DNA of 39,212 bases from Sporodiniella umbellata (GCA_025677835.1 JAIXMR010000155.1:1-39212), one strand, 5' to 3'; shown: positions 1-13,250, numbered from the stretch's first letter. Numbers and translations: made by a program. The notes: generated by a model from the sequence alone, not told the origin.

Positions 1-582
1 GTCAGTAAATTCTTATATGTATCTGTTGAAGGAAAAAACCAAGGTGAATAGGATTGTCCATCCAGGTGGCGCTTGTTGAGAGCATTGATTAAAGCATTTT
101 GAACATCTTAAGACATTTTAACGTACAAAGTTTTGCTTTAATGTCTTTTTACCTGCGCAGTTCATAAAGCCTCCAAATTCAGCTACAAATCTACCGCTGG
201 GTTTAAGTGTGTGATGGATGCTACGTATGACTTTAGCTGGATCCCGTTTTAACCAATGAAGGGTTGCATTAGAAAAAACTGCATCAAAAGGTGCTTGACG
301 GGTTTCTTCAAACCATTTGTCGGCTTCATGGCCGTCAACAACAAAATAGGCAATGTTATCGTGTCTGAGGGCTTTTAAAATCATTTGTTCACTAGCATCA
401 ATACCAACAACAGTTTTACATTGTCGTGCGAGCTCAGCTGTTAAAACGCCGTCCCCACATCCAAAATCCAAAATGTGCTCATCCTGCTGAGGGTTTAGTA
501 TATCCAAGATAGTAAAGCCCAGTTTTGGAACAAAAGATGCATGTTTAGAATAGTTGTTAGAAGACCAGTTATCTTTAGACAT
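1..582 (-). CDS. SAM-dependent methyltransferase (class I, trans-aconitate methyltransferase-like), 3' end beyond window
   Basis: Two exons are visible, 582..153 and 106..<1, separated by a 46-nt intron (107-152, GTAAAA...TTAAG, phase 1). Splicing reads GGFMNCA-D-VQNALINAL, which continues the fold after the intron. The Rossmann core shows motif I as LDFGCGDG, the acidic loop VVGIDAS that contacts SAM, the FDAVFSNATLHWL segment and a GRFVAEFGG strand. This is the arrangement of small-molecule class I methyltransferases of the Tam/UbiE kind. The substrate cannot be read from the sequence. I chose the Met at 582 (MSKDNWSSNNYSKHASFVPKLG), because related proteins begin just before the W-x-x-x-x-Y-x-K-x-A-x-F-V motif; an in-frame Met at 612 would add ten hydrophobic residues and looks like leader. 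The C-terminus is outside the window. Confidence 0.85.
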
Positions 583-616
583 ACTTGAAGGAAAAAAAGC
601 TAGAAAGAACACAGAC

Positions 617-624
617 TATATATA
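617..624 (-). promoter_or_regulatory. TATA-box-like element of the methyltransferase gene
   Basis: TATATATA lies about 35 bp upstream of the chosen ATG at 582. The motif is palindromic and the region is AT-rich, so this is suggestive only. Confidence 0.35.
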
Positions 625-1327
625 GATGCTTTGAAAGTCACATGAATATTGAGATATGGGTACGTTGTGATTGGCCAGAGTCACTGTTATACATCCAATG
701 ACAAACCAGCCTGTTTTTGGTGTTCACGACGTTTCACTGACAATACAACACACGGTAGAATGTTTAGATTAAAGAGGCAGAGGGCCGAAAGCTTCTAAAT
801 TATATCGTATCCTTTGTTTTTTTTTCTTTTTAAAAAAACGAAACATTTATGTAGTCCCACGTGTTTATTGGCCCGTTCACTTTGAACCTCTTTGGATGGT
901 GGTAACGCGCTACTCTCCTATAAAGTATACCTTTGGTGTCATGATGATTTCTCTAGTATGGAAGATTTTTTAGCTTTGATTTTAAATCTCATTATGAGTC
1001 TAGCACTCCATATATATATCTAGGTATGACTGACGTATTTTCAAGCAAAAAACAAGTCTTAAAAGGTGTGTAACAACAAAGGCGGTTCAACAAAGATGCT
1101 TTTTAATACTTTTTAAAAAGATACACGCTCAAAAAATTTTAATTATCAGTCAATTCTGTTTTATTGAATGATTGTTGGATAAATACGCTACATACTTGGT
1201 CCCAGAATAAACAACAAGTGGTTTCTTAGAATTAACGTTTGCCATATATGCATCTCAAATGTTATAAAAATAGAGTTTTTATATGGAAAAAAAATGCCGA
1301 GAGGGTTTCATTTGCTTTTAAACTGTG
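625..1327. other. Intergenic spacer between methyltransferase 5' side and chitin synthase 3' side
   Basis: No gene is supported here. It holds the promoter side of the methyltransferase, including inverted and direct CCAAT pentamers around 669-698, a CACGTG palindrome at 858-863, and a T-rich run near 817-833 followed by A-rich sequence. The right part should hold the chitin synthase 3' UTR. No RNA gene is recognisable. Confidence 0.6.
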
Positions 1328-4300
1328 TTATACAGTTGACTGTCTTTTGTTTGTAGCAAGACTTTCTTTTACTATGTTTATCTCGTAGCGGTGCCATTCG
1401 TCAAAACGCTTCATAACAATCCCTGAGCTATCGAATTCTCCTTCTTGTTTGCTATGATCTTCTTTAATTTCCCCACCATCTACTTGACGCGTCTGTCCCC
1501 AGGAAAAATCGTCAAAATGCCAATAGGCGTATGCTGGTAAAATAAAGTTCCAAATAGGCAAGGATAAGAGATACACGCACATCCAGCCAATATAAACTAG
1601 CTTTCGAGTTGTAACGGATATCAGAACTGCGGGTAGCCCCAAAATTGCAGCCAAAAGAACCAGAGGAATAATTGGTACTGGCCGAATGATGAAAGATATT
1701 ATGATTAAGTAAATAGTAAAGATGATGGCAGCCGGGAGTACTACAGTCCCTACAAGTTCCATAAAAACTACAAACTGCATAGAAAAGCAGAATGTACCAC
1801 AAAGATCTCTAATAAGTAGTAGTTCTAAAAGATTATGTACAGTAGAGTTGATCCATCTTCTTCTTTGCGATAAAAGGACTGGAAATGTATCAGGAACAAC
1901 GGTTTTACATATCTATAAAGTGTAAAAAAGTTAGCAAAAAAAAAAAAAACACATAGTTTTAACAAATTTACAGCCTGTGGCACAAACATCATTTTTCGTT
2001 TAGGAAATGTCCGAAGCATAAGGGTTGTCAAGTACCGGTCTTCTCCTAAAAGAAGGAGGTTCTTTTTATGTAGCGTGTCCACTACATTTTCGCAATACAT
2101 TTCTACAATATCAGAGGAGCAAAAGATAGGAACTATTCGATCTCCCTTTCTTGATACAATGCGATACATACAGAAACAGCCAGGGAGACAAGTAACACCT
2201 CCAAAAATTGACTCAAATGCTTTGCTCATGTGATGGGAGATGTAGTATTCAAATACTAAGAGAATAAAACTCGAGTTGAATACCAATACTTTATGTAAAC
2301 TTATATGCATTACCTTGAATTGCCGTAACCCAGCTATCACCTTTGTTGGCTATTTTGGTTTCTCCACAAAGCCCCATTATATATGGGTCTCTGGACATAC
2401 AAGCAACCATCCTTGCTAGAGAATCAGGATAGATCTTTGTATCCGCGTCTACCTAAAGATCTGTTAAATATTAAACTTGGTTGATTCAATCATACCATTA
2501 AGCACGTTTCAAAACGACCAGGGTGATGTCCTGTCAACTTAATTATCGCCTTGCAAAGCTGATACTCAAGCTCACACATTCTCTCTCCGTAGAATATTTT
2601 TTGCATGGTGCTCATCAAAATAATTTGACTATCTCTTTTGCCTCTATTTCCAGGCTTTTTTTCTGTAGATTCTGTTTCTAGGCCGCATTTAACAATAACA
2701 ACCATAGGGACCCGCTGCTGTTTTTCTATGGGGGTGACTGGGAATCTAAGATCTTCTGTGTCATTGTATTTATAGTATCCAGCATAGACTTTAGCCATAT
2801 TATGCCTTTTTACACCATCAGAAATTGCGACATACGAATAAGGCTGAACTCTATTTACTGGAATGAGCTCATCTTTCATCATGGACAAAACTATATCTGG
2901 GGTAGACTTCGCGTTTCCAGAGCCAGTAATAATCCCATCACATATAATCAAAAGCATCTTATGAGAGCTAGGATAGTCCGAGTTTGCCAGAGAGTTCAAG
3001 GTTGTTCGTAGACCCTCTTCTCCTTCAGAATAGCATGTAACAACCATTAAAGTATGAATGAGATTGAAATTAAAGTTGTATTCTTTTATCGCCTGCATAT
3101 GTGTGGTTGATTCTACGTTAGGAATTCCTGGCTCAAAACTTTTAGGCAGCTTTGTACTAATAGTATAGGGTATTTCGGTTTGTTCTTCCCCTAAAGGTAT
3201 TGAGCTCAACGAACGATTGCCACTGGGTGATTGATTTGGGTGAGAGAAGATTGATTTCGTAGGAAAAAATTTGTTCATCCCTTTGTTGGCACCAATGGGA
3301 GTTGTATGGGAGTGCGTTTCTGGATACTCGATTCCGTTATCTCTAGGATAATGCATGTCTTCTACATTATTCATCTCCCACTCGAGAACCTGCTCTTCTC
3401 TTTTTTTTCTGTCTTCATCAGTTTCTTCTCGAATACTTCCCAGGTTCCATGAGATAAACCAGCCAAAAATCAAAGCCAAAAAAAAACGTATGAGAACTAC
3501 CCCAAGAATAACAGCAAGTGAAAGCCACAAAACAATATCTGAAAGCAAGCACCCTGTAGACCGTGTATCCACTACTCCTACTTTTAGTATGTCTGTCAAA
3601 CACTTTCCAAGCTTTAGACGATCTGAAGTAGTACTAAGCCAGTATGTAGCGTCTCCACCCACAAAACCACTCCCAGGGCCTACGATCTGAGTGATTTGAG
3701 CAGGTAAAGGCGTGTTAGGGGTCAAGTATCGTAAACGAGATAAATCAAGAACGTTTCTATATAAATATGTAGTTAGTTTTTATGTGCGCTTGAACATTCA
3801 TAGGCGCATAGTTTTTACATATATATATATATATATATATTACCCATTAAATACGATGAGACTTGTCCCCGATTTGTGAATATCTTTCCAGCTATAGTAT
3901 ACATCGCCAACAACGTTTAATCTTTTAAGGGCCATCCTTGACTTTAAGTTTGCATGGCAGCCTTCTTTTTGAGGATTGTCTGTTGGTGTCAAACTAGGGT
4001 GATGTCTATCTAAAGGTACGCAAGGAAAATAATTGACTACGTTACCATGATCGTCGTCGGGTATAACCGGCTTTAAAACGTTTTTGCAATTGTAGTTTAC
4101 AGTCTGAAACATGAAGGATAGATCTTGTCCGCCAACGCCTAGCTCTTGAAGATCTCCTGTACTGGGAATGCTTGCCATAGGTGCTGGATGTCTAAATGTG
4201 TTTAAATCAAAGGCCCTTCCAGATATAACTACATGGCTTGACTTAACACCAGTAGGCATGATTCTATTAGGAACAGTTCCACACAACGCAGCATTAAATC

Positions 4301-4810
4301 CAAAAGTCAAAAATCCTACAAATCCACAAAGTATAACAATAATCATAACTAGTGAAACTTTCTCACGCCAAATTTGTTGCATTTTCTTGTCATGAATACC
4401 TAAAAACTATAGAATAAGACAGACTATAAAAAACACAATACTCTCTTACCGCAAGCTTTTAATAAAAACGGTGGTGTCCAGCACGTCATGATCCAAGTGG
4501 TTGTAACCCAGCATGACGATCGGCTTTTTTTTTTGTCTACTTTAAATTCTTCTTGCTCTTTGTTTTTTTCAATGTCGATACTTGTGTTATTTAAGTAGCG
4601 GGCTCTGTGAAGATCTTCTGGTCTTTGCGGCCGATTAGGTCTTGTGTCTGTAGGTAGTTCTGAAAGTTGAGAATTTTTAGCTAGCGTAGTCTCTCTTTGT
4701 AACTCAGTATTGTTTGCTTGTACATCATTTGTTTCGGTAGGTTCATCATTTGTTGATTCGTAGGATGTTTCTTTTTCAGAGTTATTTTGGGTAGCTTCTG
4801 GTTGATTCAT
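1328..4810 (-). CDS. Chitin synthase, class IV (CHS3/ChsD type), six exons, 1,061 aa
   Basis: Membrane GT2 enzyme polymerising GlcNAc from UDP-GlcNAc into chitin at the cell surface. Exons: 4810..4450, 4399..3844, 3756..2496, 2452..2314, 2255..1972, 1912..1328; every junction keeps phase. The N-terminus is hydrophilic and S/T/E/Q-rich, then come two membrane spans (about residues 100-155), a cytochrome-b5-like segment ([13 protein letters not shown]), a third span before SWNLG, and the catalytic domain. Signature motifs are intact: [17 protein letters not shown] near residue 728, EDRYL at about 844-848 and QRRRW at about 883-887. A C-terminal membrane cluster precedes DDFSWGQTR. There is no myosin motor domain, which separates it from classes V and VII. 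Length fits class IV. Intron 2 (3757-3843) contains an (AT)11 run and intron 5 a poly(A) run. Which paralogue it is cannot be told from one locus. Confidence 0.93.
3819..3840. repeat. (AT)11 microsatellite inside chitin synthase intron 2
   Basis: An uninterrupted AT dinucleotide run next to the donor site of the 87-nt intron 3757-3843. It is intronic and does not affect the reading frame. Confidence 0.9.
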
Positions 4811-5875
4811 TGATTGAATACAATTAGATTGTTTTCAAGTATAAAAAAAATTACAGGCGAAAAAGATAGGCAAAAATGTATACAAATTATCTTCAAAGAT
4901 CCTAACAAGCCAGTGGCATTCTTTGATACTCGTTCATATTGAAATTGAAATTTTTTTTCTACGAATGAGAATGAGTTCTAAACACTGTTGCACTCTTCGC
5001 TTATGAATTTATGAAAGACTGGATCGACCTTGCTCCTGCCACTCCTGCAAATATTAGTTGGTTATAAATTATAAAGCCATACTATTTTTATTATTTTTAG
5101 CAACTATCACACCAACTGCCATATAGGGTACAAATGGTTCAAATACACCAAATGGTTCAAATACACAAACTGCTGCGGGATTCAAGAAAACACAAAAACA
5201 TCGAAAAACTAAAAAAACCCACAAAAACATTATACAAAATATCATCATCAAAAAATAGTATCTTTATTATGAAGACTTCCCTTTTATCAATAAACTATAT
5301 AAATATTCAAATTACAAGAACATCACTGAATATTTCCCTATTTTTATTGTACTGATCCCTTGAAGACGAATCAATTCCTTCTCTGTTAACCCTTATTTTT
5401 ATCTTTTTATCTATCGATTCTTTGAAGTAGAACATTATCCTTCATCGTTAATCGCCCCTTTTATTTTATTTTTATTTTACTTTATTACCTTTAGTTTGAT
5501 CTACTTTACAAGATCTGGTGGTCACTCAACGAACTTTTTTATTTTTACTTTTACTCTTATATTTATGTCTACAAGCAGATATAAATCCCTTTTTTTATTT
5601 ACTTCAAACACCCAAATCTACAGAGTTCCAAAATCTACAATACCCTAGCACATTTAATTAAATCTTAGAGATAGAGGCTTTCCTATCGTTTGTCTCTACA
5701 TGTATTTTATCATGACACGATATGTTCAGTTTTTACTTTGTTTTATTTTTTGCTTAGAAAATCTAGAGTTTTAAAGATTCTCAGTGTTTTTAGTGCCCTC
5801 TAATACATCAAAGGAAAAGGCAAAAAACCATATATTACAAAGCCAGTAATCTTTTTTTTGCAAATACTGATGTCT
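4811..5875. other. Intergenic spacer: chitin synthase promoter side and 3' side of the ASH-domain gene
   Basis: 1,065 bp without a supportable gene. The part next to 4810 should be the chitin synthase promoter. It includes the perfect 18-bp tandem repeat listed separately, then very AT-rich sequence (5240-5875) with many short T runs. No tRNA-like or other RNA structure was recognised. Confidence 0.6.
5131..5166. repeat. Perfect 18-bp tandem duplication, two copies
   Basis: The unit CAAATGGTTCAAATACAC occurs at 5131-5148 and again without mismatch at 5149-5166, about 320 bp upstream of the chitin synthase ATG. Each unit holds TGGTTCAAAT. This could be a duplicated protein-binding site or a chance slippage product. 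Confidence 0.9.
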
Positions 5876-8800
5876 TTATAGGTCCCATACGATCTCTGTA
5901 ACATACATAGAAACAGTCTGTCGAGAATCTCCTAAAGAGTCTAGATCGTCAACATGTATCTTCAATTGGCCTGGCATACTTTCTTTAGGATTTGAAATGG
6001 CAACAAAAAGAGTGAGCTGATCTCCAGGGTTCACTGTTCCTTTCTCTTCTTCATCAAGCCCAGTGATTTGAACTATTTCATGCGCAGGAAACTCTGCAGG
6101 CCCTTCAATAATAACTTTGAACCGTAGTGGTACTTTTGTAGCGTGGTTAATGATAGTGAACGGCAGAGTTTCAGGCATACATGCTGAGTCAGTGAGGTCA
6201 GCTCCGCCTTCATTTTCCTGGTAGTAAGATACTAGCTTGAAATCCAATCTTTCTTCGCTCAAAACAAAAGTAGTATTTTCCTCTAGCGCGCAGCGCACCA
6301 TAATTGTTTCCCGAACCCTTCTATCTTCCTGATCATACCCATCGTCTGCTGGTCGTGTAGTTACCCACAAGTTTGCCATTATGATCCCTGATGAGCTGGT
6401 GAGCTCTGGACAATTCCTTGGCAAGCGTGAAGATTCGTTTGGTGACGCTCTAACTCTGACTTCAATACTTCCCATAGGACCAATGGCTATATCCCCCTTC
6501 AAGGGAGAGTTGGTATAACGTGATAACACATCCAAATAAATATAGTCCTTTAAGGCAGGTACAATGTCTGCTCCAATTTCGAACCGAAGATCTTCCTCTG
6601 TTTTGTTCTGTATTACAAACCAGTTGTCACATGTAGTATTTGGTAGGGCAATTGGGTGATGTAGTGTAGGGAGCATAAGTTCACCATTGGTTGAAAGCCT
6701 CTCAAATCGTAATTCAAAAACAGTCATCAAAGCCTTCAACTGCAGATGCATTTGATTGAATGTGTTTCGTAGGTTGTTAACATTAATGTCTATATAGCGT
6801 GGACCACAGGCCTGGTCAGTCATTTCTTTGGGCAAAAGTAGCCCTTCAACACGCTGTGTTTTTCTAGAGGGTATATAAAATGTCTTTTGTTTGAGCGCTG
6901 CGCCATTTTTATCTAGTGGTGTAAAAGTAACAAAGTTGGGACTTTGGATTTCATATGTTGCTGGTACATCGGAGACATTATGAATCTGGAATTCAAAGCG
7001 AACGGGTTTGTAAGAAGTACTATGTCCAATTTTACCAAGATTGATGTGATCAACAGAAACTTCAGTTCTAGAAACACAAAACTGAGCATCGAGCTCAAGT
7101 GCTAGTAACTCAAGGTCCTGTCGTGTATCGTACAATACCATTATACCCTTGAGCGAACCGCTTTGACCTTGGAGCGCCAAAGAGCGACCATTATCGTCTA
7201 GTTTGTCTGCAGATGGGCTATGAAGGCGCACCCTTACACGCTGGCCTGGTTGAAGGGCAAATTGCCCACTGCGTTGTATGAAAACAGTATTCTGGTGCTT
7301 TACGGTGACAGTTCTCACTTTATCACTATCAACTGTCCAGTGAGCTGAAATATCAATATCACTAAGCACAACGAGATGCATAGGTTGACCAGAAGTGTTG
7401 GATATGTCAAGCTCTCGTACATAATGTCGCATTATATCTTGCTCTGGTAAATCCAATGGTTTTAGTTTAGGTTCTTTGTTTCCATCCAAAAGAGGGGACA
7501 CATAAATGCTTTCCCACTTAATCATTGGTAGTGGATCCGCCTCTAAATGTTCAGTTTGGTCTCCTTCTTCTGTATGGGCTTGATTACTAGGAAGTGTGGT
7601 ATGGAGTAACCTTTTACTAGGAAGCGCCCAAGCATCCAGCTTCTTACAGTCTACAAACAAGCGTACGTTGATTTCGAATACTTCTTGGCTATTCCTTTTG
7701 TTGGTCACAATCAGTTTCTCATTCAGAAACCCGTATTGATAAGCATAGACACGAAACGTGATTTGGGTGAAAGAGGATGTTGCAATAGCGACGGTTTCAT
7801 CATAAGACCCACGGCGACTACCAACAACTTCAGAGCTGATTGAATCAATGCTCACATTACTGTCTACGTGTCTGCTCTCCATAATATCGTTTCTTCTTTT
7901 CGTACCAACCCATCCATTCAATGTACCTCCGCGTCTGTCAAGCTCAATATTTCTTGTAGCACATTCTACTTCGTAATCAAGAGGTAGCTGGCCAGATTTA
8001 TTTCGAATGGTAAAGGCCCCATAAAAGTCTTTGTTGAGTAAATCAGTGTACCCCAAGTTGATAACCTTCTCAGATATTTCTAAGTGTGACTGACCAATAA
8101 TGGAAGTAAATTTAACTGTTTGAGTTAACATAAGCAGCATCTCGTCTTGATCTTTTTCATGTATAAAGAATTTAAGACCACCTATCAATTCTCGACATTC
8201 GTCCGCAGAATTGCTTCCAAGATATCCGGTTAAGAGGTTAGGTTGGACTGCAACCCACACGGTTGTCATTCCACCTCGTTTTAAGGGCATCATTTCTACT
8301 AAACCGCGTTCGCCTGCTTCATCCATAAAAATAAGAACTTGGTGTGACAGGTTGCTTTGACATGTGATGTAAATGTCTTGGGCTGATTTATTTTCAACAA
8401 GTAAAGGCGTCACCTGGGAGTATTTGGAACCAGGATCAACATACGAGAAACCTAAATCAAGTACTCCATTGGCTTCGTCGTCTAATGAAGGAAATTCTAA
8501 ATATGTTGCGCAGCGAACAAGACACTGAATAGTAAATGGCTGTACTCTATCAGTACAGTTGTTTTTGACTGAAAAAGTGTATGTATGTTTCCCAATTCTG
8601 CTTGGCGTTAATGCATAAGAAATCTTTCCTGTCTCGCCAGGAGCCAGTGTCATCTCCTGGTCTTTCACCGTTTCGAAAAGAAATTCCTCACTAGAAGTAC
8701 CAATGAAGTTAAACCCAACAGGATGGTCGGACTCATTTGTCATTCGTACATAAAATAATGATCTTTGATTTAGTTCGATACGTCCGCCATCAAAAAAGTC

Positions 8801-11800
8801 TCGTTCAAGTTTTAGGCAATCTTCTTTTGGAGCAGACTCTTGATTGATTTCCTCATTTACATCGGTTAGAGCCGGGTTCGGTACTGTACTTTCAGATCTA
8901 TTTCCGTTATTTTCGATCGCCAAAGCCTTCGAGTAAGATGCGTCGTTGGTAAAGACGTTAGCTGTATATACAATGCTTTTACAGACATCAGTATTTTTAT
9001 ATTCATGAACCAATATACGGCCTTTAGCAAGTGTTGGATTTTCTTTGGGTATGGGTGTATCGGAAAGCTGCAAAGGTCTTTGGACAGGCTTAAAGATAAC
9101 GCATATTGTTTTAGTTGCATGTGCATCCAAGGAAAATACAACACTTTCAACAGTCTTTTTAAACACAACGTTGTTTTCTTTGGTGTTGCTGGTTAAAGTA
9201 AGCGTGGAGGATTCGTTTGAATTTGACGGTACAGATGATATAGGAGACTCTAGGTTTTTCAGTTTGGCTAATTTGCGCATGTACTTCTCAACTTTTTCTG
9301 GTTGAGCTTTACGTTTAGCTATTTTAAGCTTTTGCTCTAAATTTTCGATTTCTTCTTCAGCCTCTTTCGAAATAGTGTTGGTATCGTCGTCCTTCACTTC
9401 AAAATCGAATTCTCCGTAAAAGTGTCCGAAGTTAACTTCGTTCGGATCTACACGTACTTCAAACATCCGCGATTGCTTATTGGTATTTGTTAAAACAATT
9501 GATTCGGACCGGAGGCATACTTGGTCAACAAGGCAGTGAGAGAAGTTCATTTCCAGTGACTTTATAAGAAAAGTAGACGGTTTGCGTACTTGGGCTTTCA
9601 GAAGCAAGACCTGATCATTTGTTCTGTCTCTTATGTTCTCCACTATCAGCTTTTCCATAAAAGGCCCGGATAGTGTAGGTTCAAAAACAAATTCTACCTC
9701 TCGTTTGCCATAAGCCCGAACAACCCCATAGCGGCCAGCATCTAAATCAATATCTCCAGAGGCGATGGATCCTGACTTGCGAATTGCATACAGCAAAGGC
9801 GTCTCACTTCGGTTGTGTAGTACAATGGTCTTTGTATGCCTTTCGTTTCTTTCCACTAAGCCAAAGTTGATGTTTTTTTGTCCCAAATCCATAACCGAAC
9901 GACATAATTGAGAACGCAAAATGACTTCACGTACAGGGATGTCTGTATTCTTAAGATCTAATAGATTCTCAAATTCGCTCTGTTCAATATCACGGTCAAA
10001 TTCCAAAAGGCGTAAAAATATACGAGCATCTTGTTTCTTTGGAGCCGATTGAATATGAGGTTTAGTGGCACTTGAAGGAGTCATTACAACCACAACTTCT
10101 TCCTCTTGCTTAGGGTCTACACGAATGACAGAAGTTGGTACAAGCACCTTCTTTTCAATCAAGCGATTGAGCTCTCGTCGCCAAGCAAGCTGGTACCGTA
10201 CATACTGTTCTTCAGAAGACTGTTTGGGAAACAAAGGGGGAGTAGACTTAGAACCTTGCTCTAGAACAGAAATCAAGTCTTCAAAAGGAACTCGAGATTT
10301 GCCAGCAATATCAGACCAGTCTAAGTTTTTACGAGACTTGTATCGTGCAGCTGTGATACCCAAAGATCGCTTAGTCTTTGCATTGCGAGTGCCAAAGCTG
10401 TCATGTCGGCCGATATCCTTTAACTTTTCCACTGGTGTATCAAGTTTACCAGCAGCAACCGGTTTTCCGGAAGCAGTGGCTATTGCAGCTACACTTGTTC
10501 CCAAGGAATGATTTGTTACAGTACGGTGATGATCTAAAAAAAAATTAGCCATAAAACGAAGGAAATTTGTTTTACTTACTGTGCCGTATGGCCTTTAAAA
10601 GCGATATATTAGGATCTACTTGTACCATTCTTTTTTTTTTGTGCTTTAACGGAGGTAGCGCAAGGTCAAGATAAGCAATAGAGGAATGTGCGCGATCCAT
10701 CTTTAATTGCTGGATATAAGCGCGGATTCTCCTGGCTACTACTGGGTCCTTTTTAACATTGGGAGTTCTTCTGTCACTCTCTGCCAATTTATGTGTAGGC
10801 TCGGGTGAAACACGTCGCGTATTGATATGTTCTAGTAAAAACTTTGATCGTCGCCTATGGGCATTAGGTATATTGCTGCTTTTTTCCAAGGGTATTGTTG
10901 TGCCTTCACTTTCCAATTCGGCTCTTTGTTCTTTCTCTTTTTCAATCGACTCTGCTGTGATGGAGTTAAGAAGTTTTGACGTAGCATTGATGTTGGATGA
11001 TAGGGGATCTTCACTGGTCTTTGATTTGTTTCTAGTAAAAATCATAATGTCGCCTGGGAGGGATGTAGTAACCTCTAATGTAAGCGGCTTGTTTCGGATA
11101 TTTTCAACTGTGAAAGTACGTATTGAGGGTGAGTCAAGCGCAATGGAGCCAAAATCCAAAAAGTTAGCCCCCGTAGCAGTTAATATGCGATAATATAGTG
11201 AGTGAAAGGTGACTCTATTTTTATCAATATTGGTACTGTGTACTTCAATAATTTGATCGTTGTCTTTGTTTAAGTAGTTGACCAAAGTTATTTGTTTACG
11301 ATAGTCAGGATTCACCTTGCGAGGGTACAAGTCTAACTTGAGTTCAACATAGTTTTTTGGTTGAATTGCTATTTCTCCTTGTAAACAATTAAGTACTTTA
11401 GATGTAAACTGAAGCTCTACACGGGCCATAATATCAGATCGATTGAATATGCGTATAGGTAAAGATTTCAGTGTGCCAACGTCAGTATCGCCAAAATTGA
11501 CCACTTTAGGAATGACTTCTACAAACGATGTACAAGTTCGTGCTCGGCATTGAACCACCTTTCTTTGCTTGGATTCTGCTGAACGGAAAGAACCATACTC
11601 AAGTAATATTCTAAAATTTCGTCGAATCAGCTGTCCGGCGTTGAAGTCATTTATTGATGCGTCCTTTTGAGGTCTGTATGAGACTTGAATTATTCGTTCT
11701 GTGCCTGGCTTTAGGACAAAGTCTTCAATTCGAGTAAAGCTCTCGAAAGTGGTTCCTGTAGTCTGTGGCGAGTGTGCCATACTAGTTGAATTTGTGGCTA

Positions 11801-13250
11801 CACTCATCCCGTCGCTTACAGAGCTGGTATCCGTGTTGAGACCATTGGCGTCATTTGCTCCATAATCAGAGTCAGAATCTTCAGGAATAGTTGGCTGTGA
11901 AGGGAAATAGAGTCGAGAAGGTTCTGTGGTGGGAGAGAAAGTACCATCTGATTCAGTAGGTGCACGTGAAGGAGTTGGCGAAGTCGATCGAGAGCTAAAT
12001 TCACTGTTTTGGCCGGAGGCTTCGCTGTATCCTGTTTGTGGTGTAGTTGTAACAGAGGTCGAAGCATTGGTTCTGTTACTACTGAACTTTCGTTTGACCA
12101 CTTTGGTTGGTGCAGGATCGTCCTCTGCTGCCGTATCCTGTTTTATGTCGAAAATTACCTCCGCTCCTTCTGGAATAAATTTCACCTCCAGTGGGCTTTC
12201 ACTAATGTTATTAAGCACTATTTGCTGCACTGTCCACGTGCCAGAGATGCAATCTCCAAAATCGACTACTTGGCCACTTGTCACAATCAAGGTTTCCTTT
12301 TTTAACACAGACCGAACTGTAGCATGTACTTTGGTCTGTACCGCATTTCTTGTATCATTTGCATTTTCCAGTTGCAAATCGTAATTAAACTCCCCTACTT
12401 CTTTAGGCATAAATATAACTCTCACTTGTCTGGTAGCATAGCTTGCTATACAGTTAGATATGTATTGTATTGGTTCCCCAGTTTCAGGATCCACAAATTG
12501 TAATGAGTCGTTGGAGTAGGCAGCAAGGTCCGCAGTGTTGAGTAACCAGAAAAGATCAATTTCTGACCGATTGTGGATTGTGAAATCCTTGTAGTATTTT
12601 TCTCCTAAGACACAGTCATCAAAATTCAATCCAGTCTGTGTGATATCAGTCCATAAAGCCGATTGACATACGCTTGCTCTAAATTTGACTGACACTTGGT
12701 AGTCAGCTAATGTTGACGTGGATAAGACATCTTTGCTGTCTTCTAAAGGCGATGAGAGCGTGTCAAGATAGTACCCAAAAAAGAAAATGCTTCCTGTTAC
12801 ATTGAACATGATGAAGGAGTTCGAGTCATCATCGTCCATAGTATTACTATTGTATTCGTTTGTATCCTCAGGCAAAAAACCAAGTATAAATGGTCGAGTT
12901 TCGTTGGGAGCCAACTCAATTTGATCGATATGATTGATGTAATTGAATAGCTGGTTAAAAGGGTGCTCTTCTTGGGACCAAGCAGTTGTATTTGTTGTCG
13001 TAGTGAAGTCTGAAAGATTAGAAATATTTTCATTCTCTAGCTGAAAAGCGATTTGGTTTCGAAGATTGGATCGCATTTTGATAGATATTGCTTGATGAGA
13101 AAGATTGCGTACATGAAAACGTCGAAGTGCATGTAACCCATTCAGATAAACGTTATCAAGTGTGATTCTACCTTGAATCCCAACAAGCTCAAACATGGCT
13201 GTGCTATTTTTTTCGGCATTTGTTATTTCTGAGTTATCTTGGATGCTCAT
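5876..13250 (-). CDS. Giant multi-ASH/MSP-domain protein (HYDIN/CFAP-like architecture), 2,442 aa
   Basis: Two exons, 13250..10580 and 10533..5876, joined across a 46-nt GTAAGT...TTTAG intron (phase 1; reads AIRH-N-HHRTV). The protein is a long chain of immunoglobulin-like beta-domains marked by the repeated signature 'hydrophobic-x-FG-x-x-x-x-G ... x-N-x-S-x-x-P'. Examples are VVDFGDCISGTW...NNISESPLEV, VVNFGDTDVGTLKS...FNRSD, FLDFGSIALDSPSIRTFTVEN and INLGKIGHSTSYKP...HNVSDVPATY. This is the ASH (ASPM-SPD-2-Hydin)/MSP-like fold known from HYDIN, CFAP65, CFAP74, DLEC1 and TMEM131. A Ser/Thr/Pro-rich linker spans about residues 395-515 and a charged coiled-coil-like helix (EAEEEIENLEQKLKIAKRK) lies in the middle. 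No signal peptide, transmembrane segment or enzyme motif is seen. I cannot assign it to one named family; function is unknown, with scaffold or cytoskeletal adaptor the reasonable guess. The start Met at 13250 is the first in frame. Confidence 0.8.

Noticed and set aside
10534..10579. Two separate genes of 892 and 1,558 residues
   Set aside because: The gap is a 46-nt phase-1 intron (GTAAGT...TTTAG), and ASH-type repeats continue on both sides. A single 2,442-residue gene is the simpler reading.
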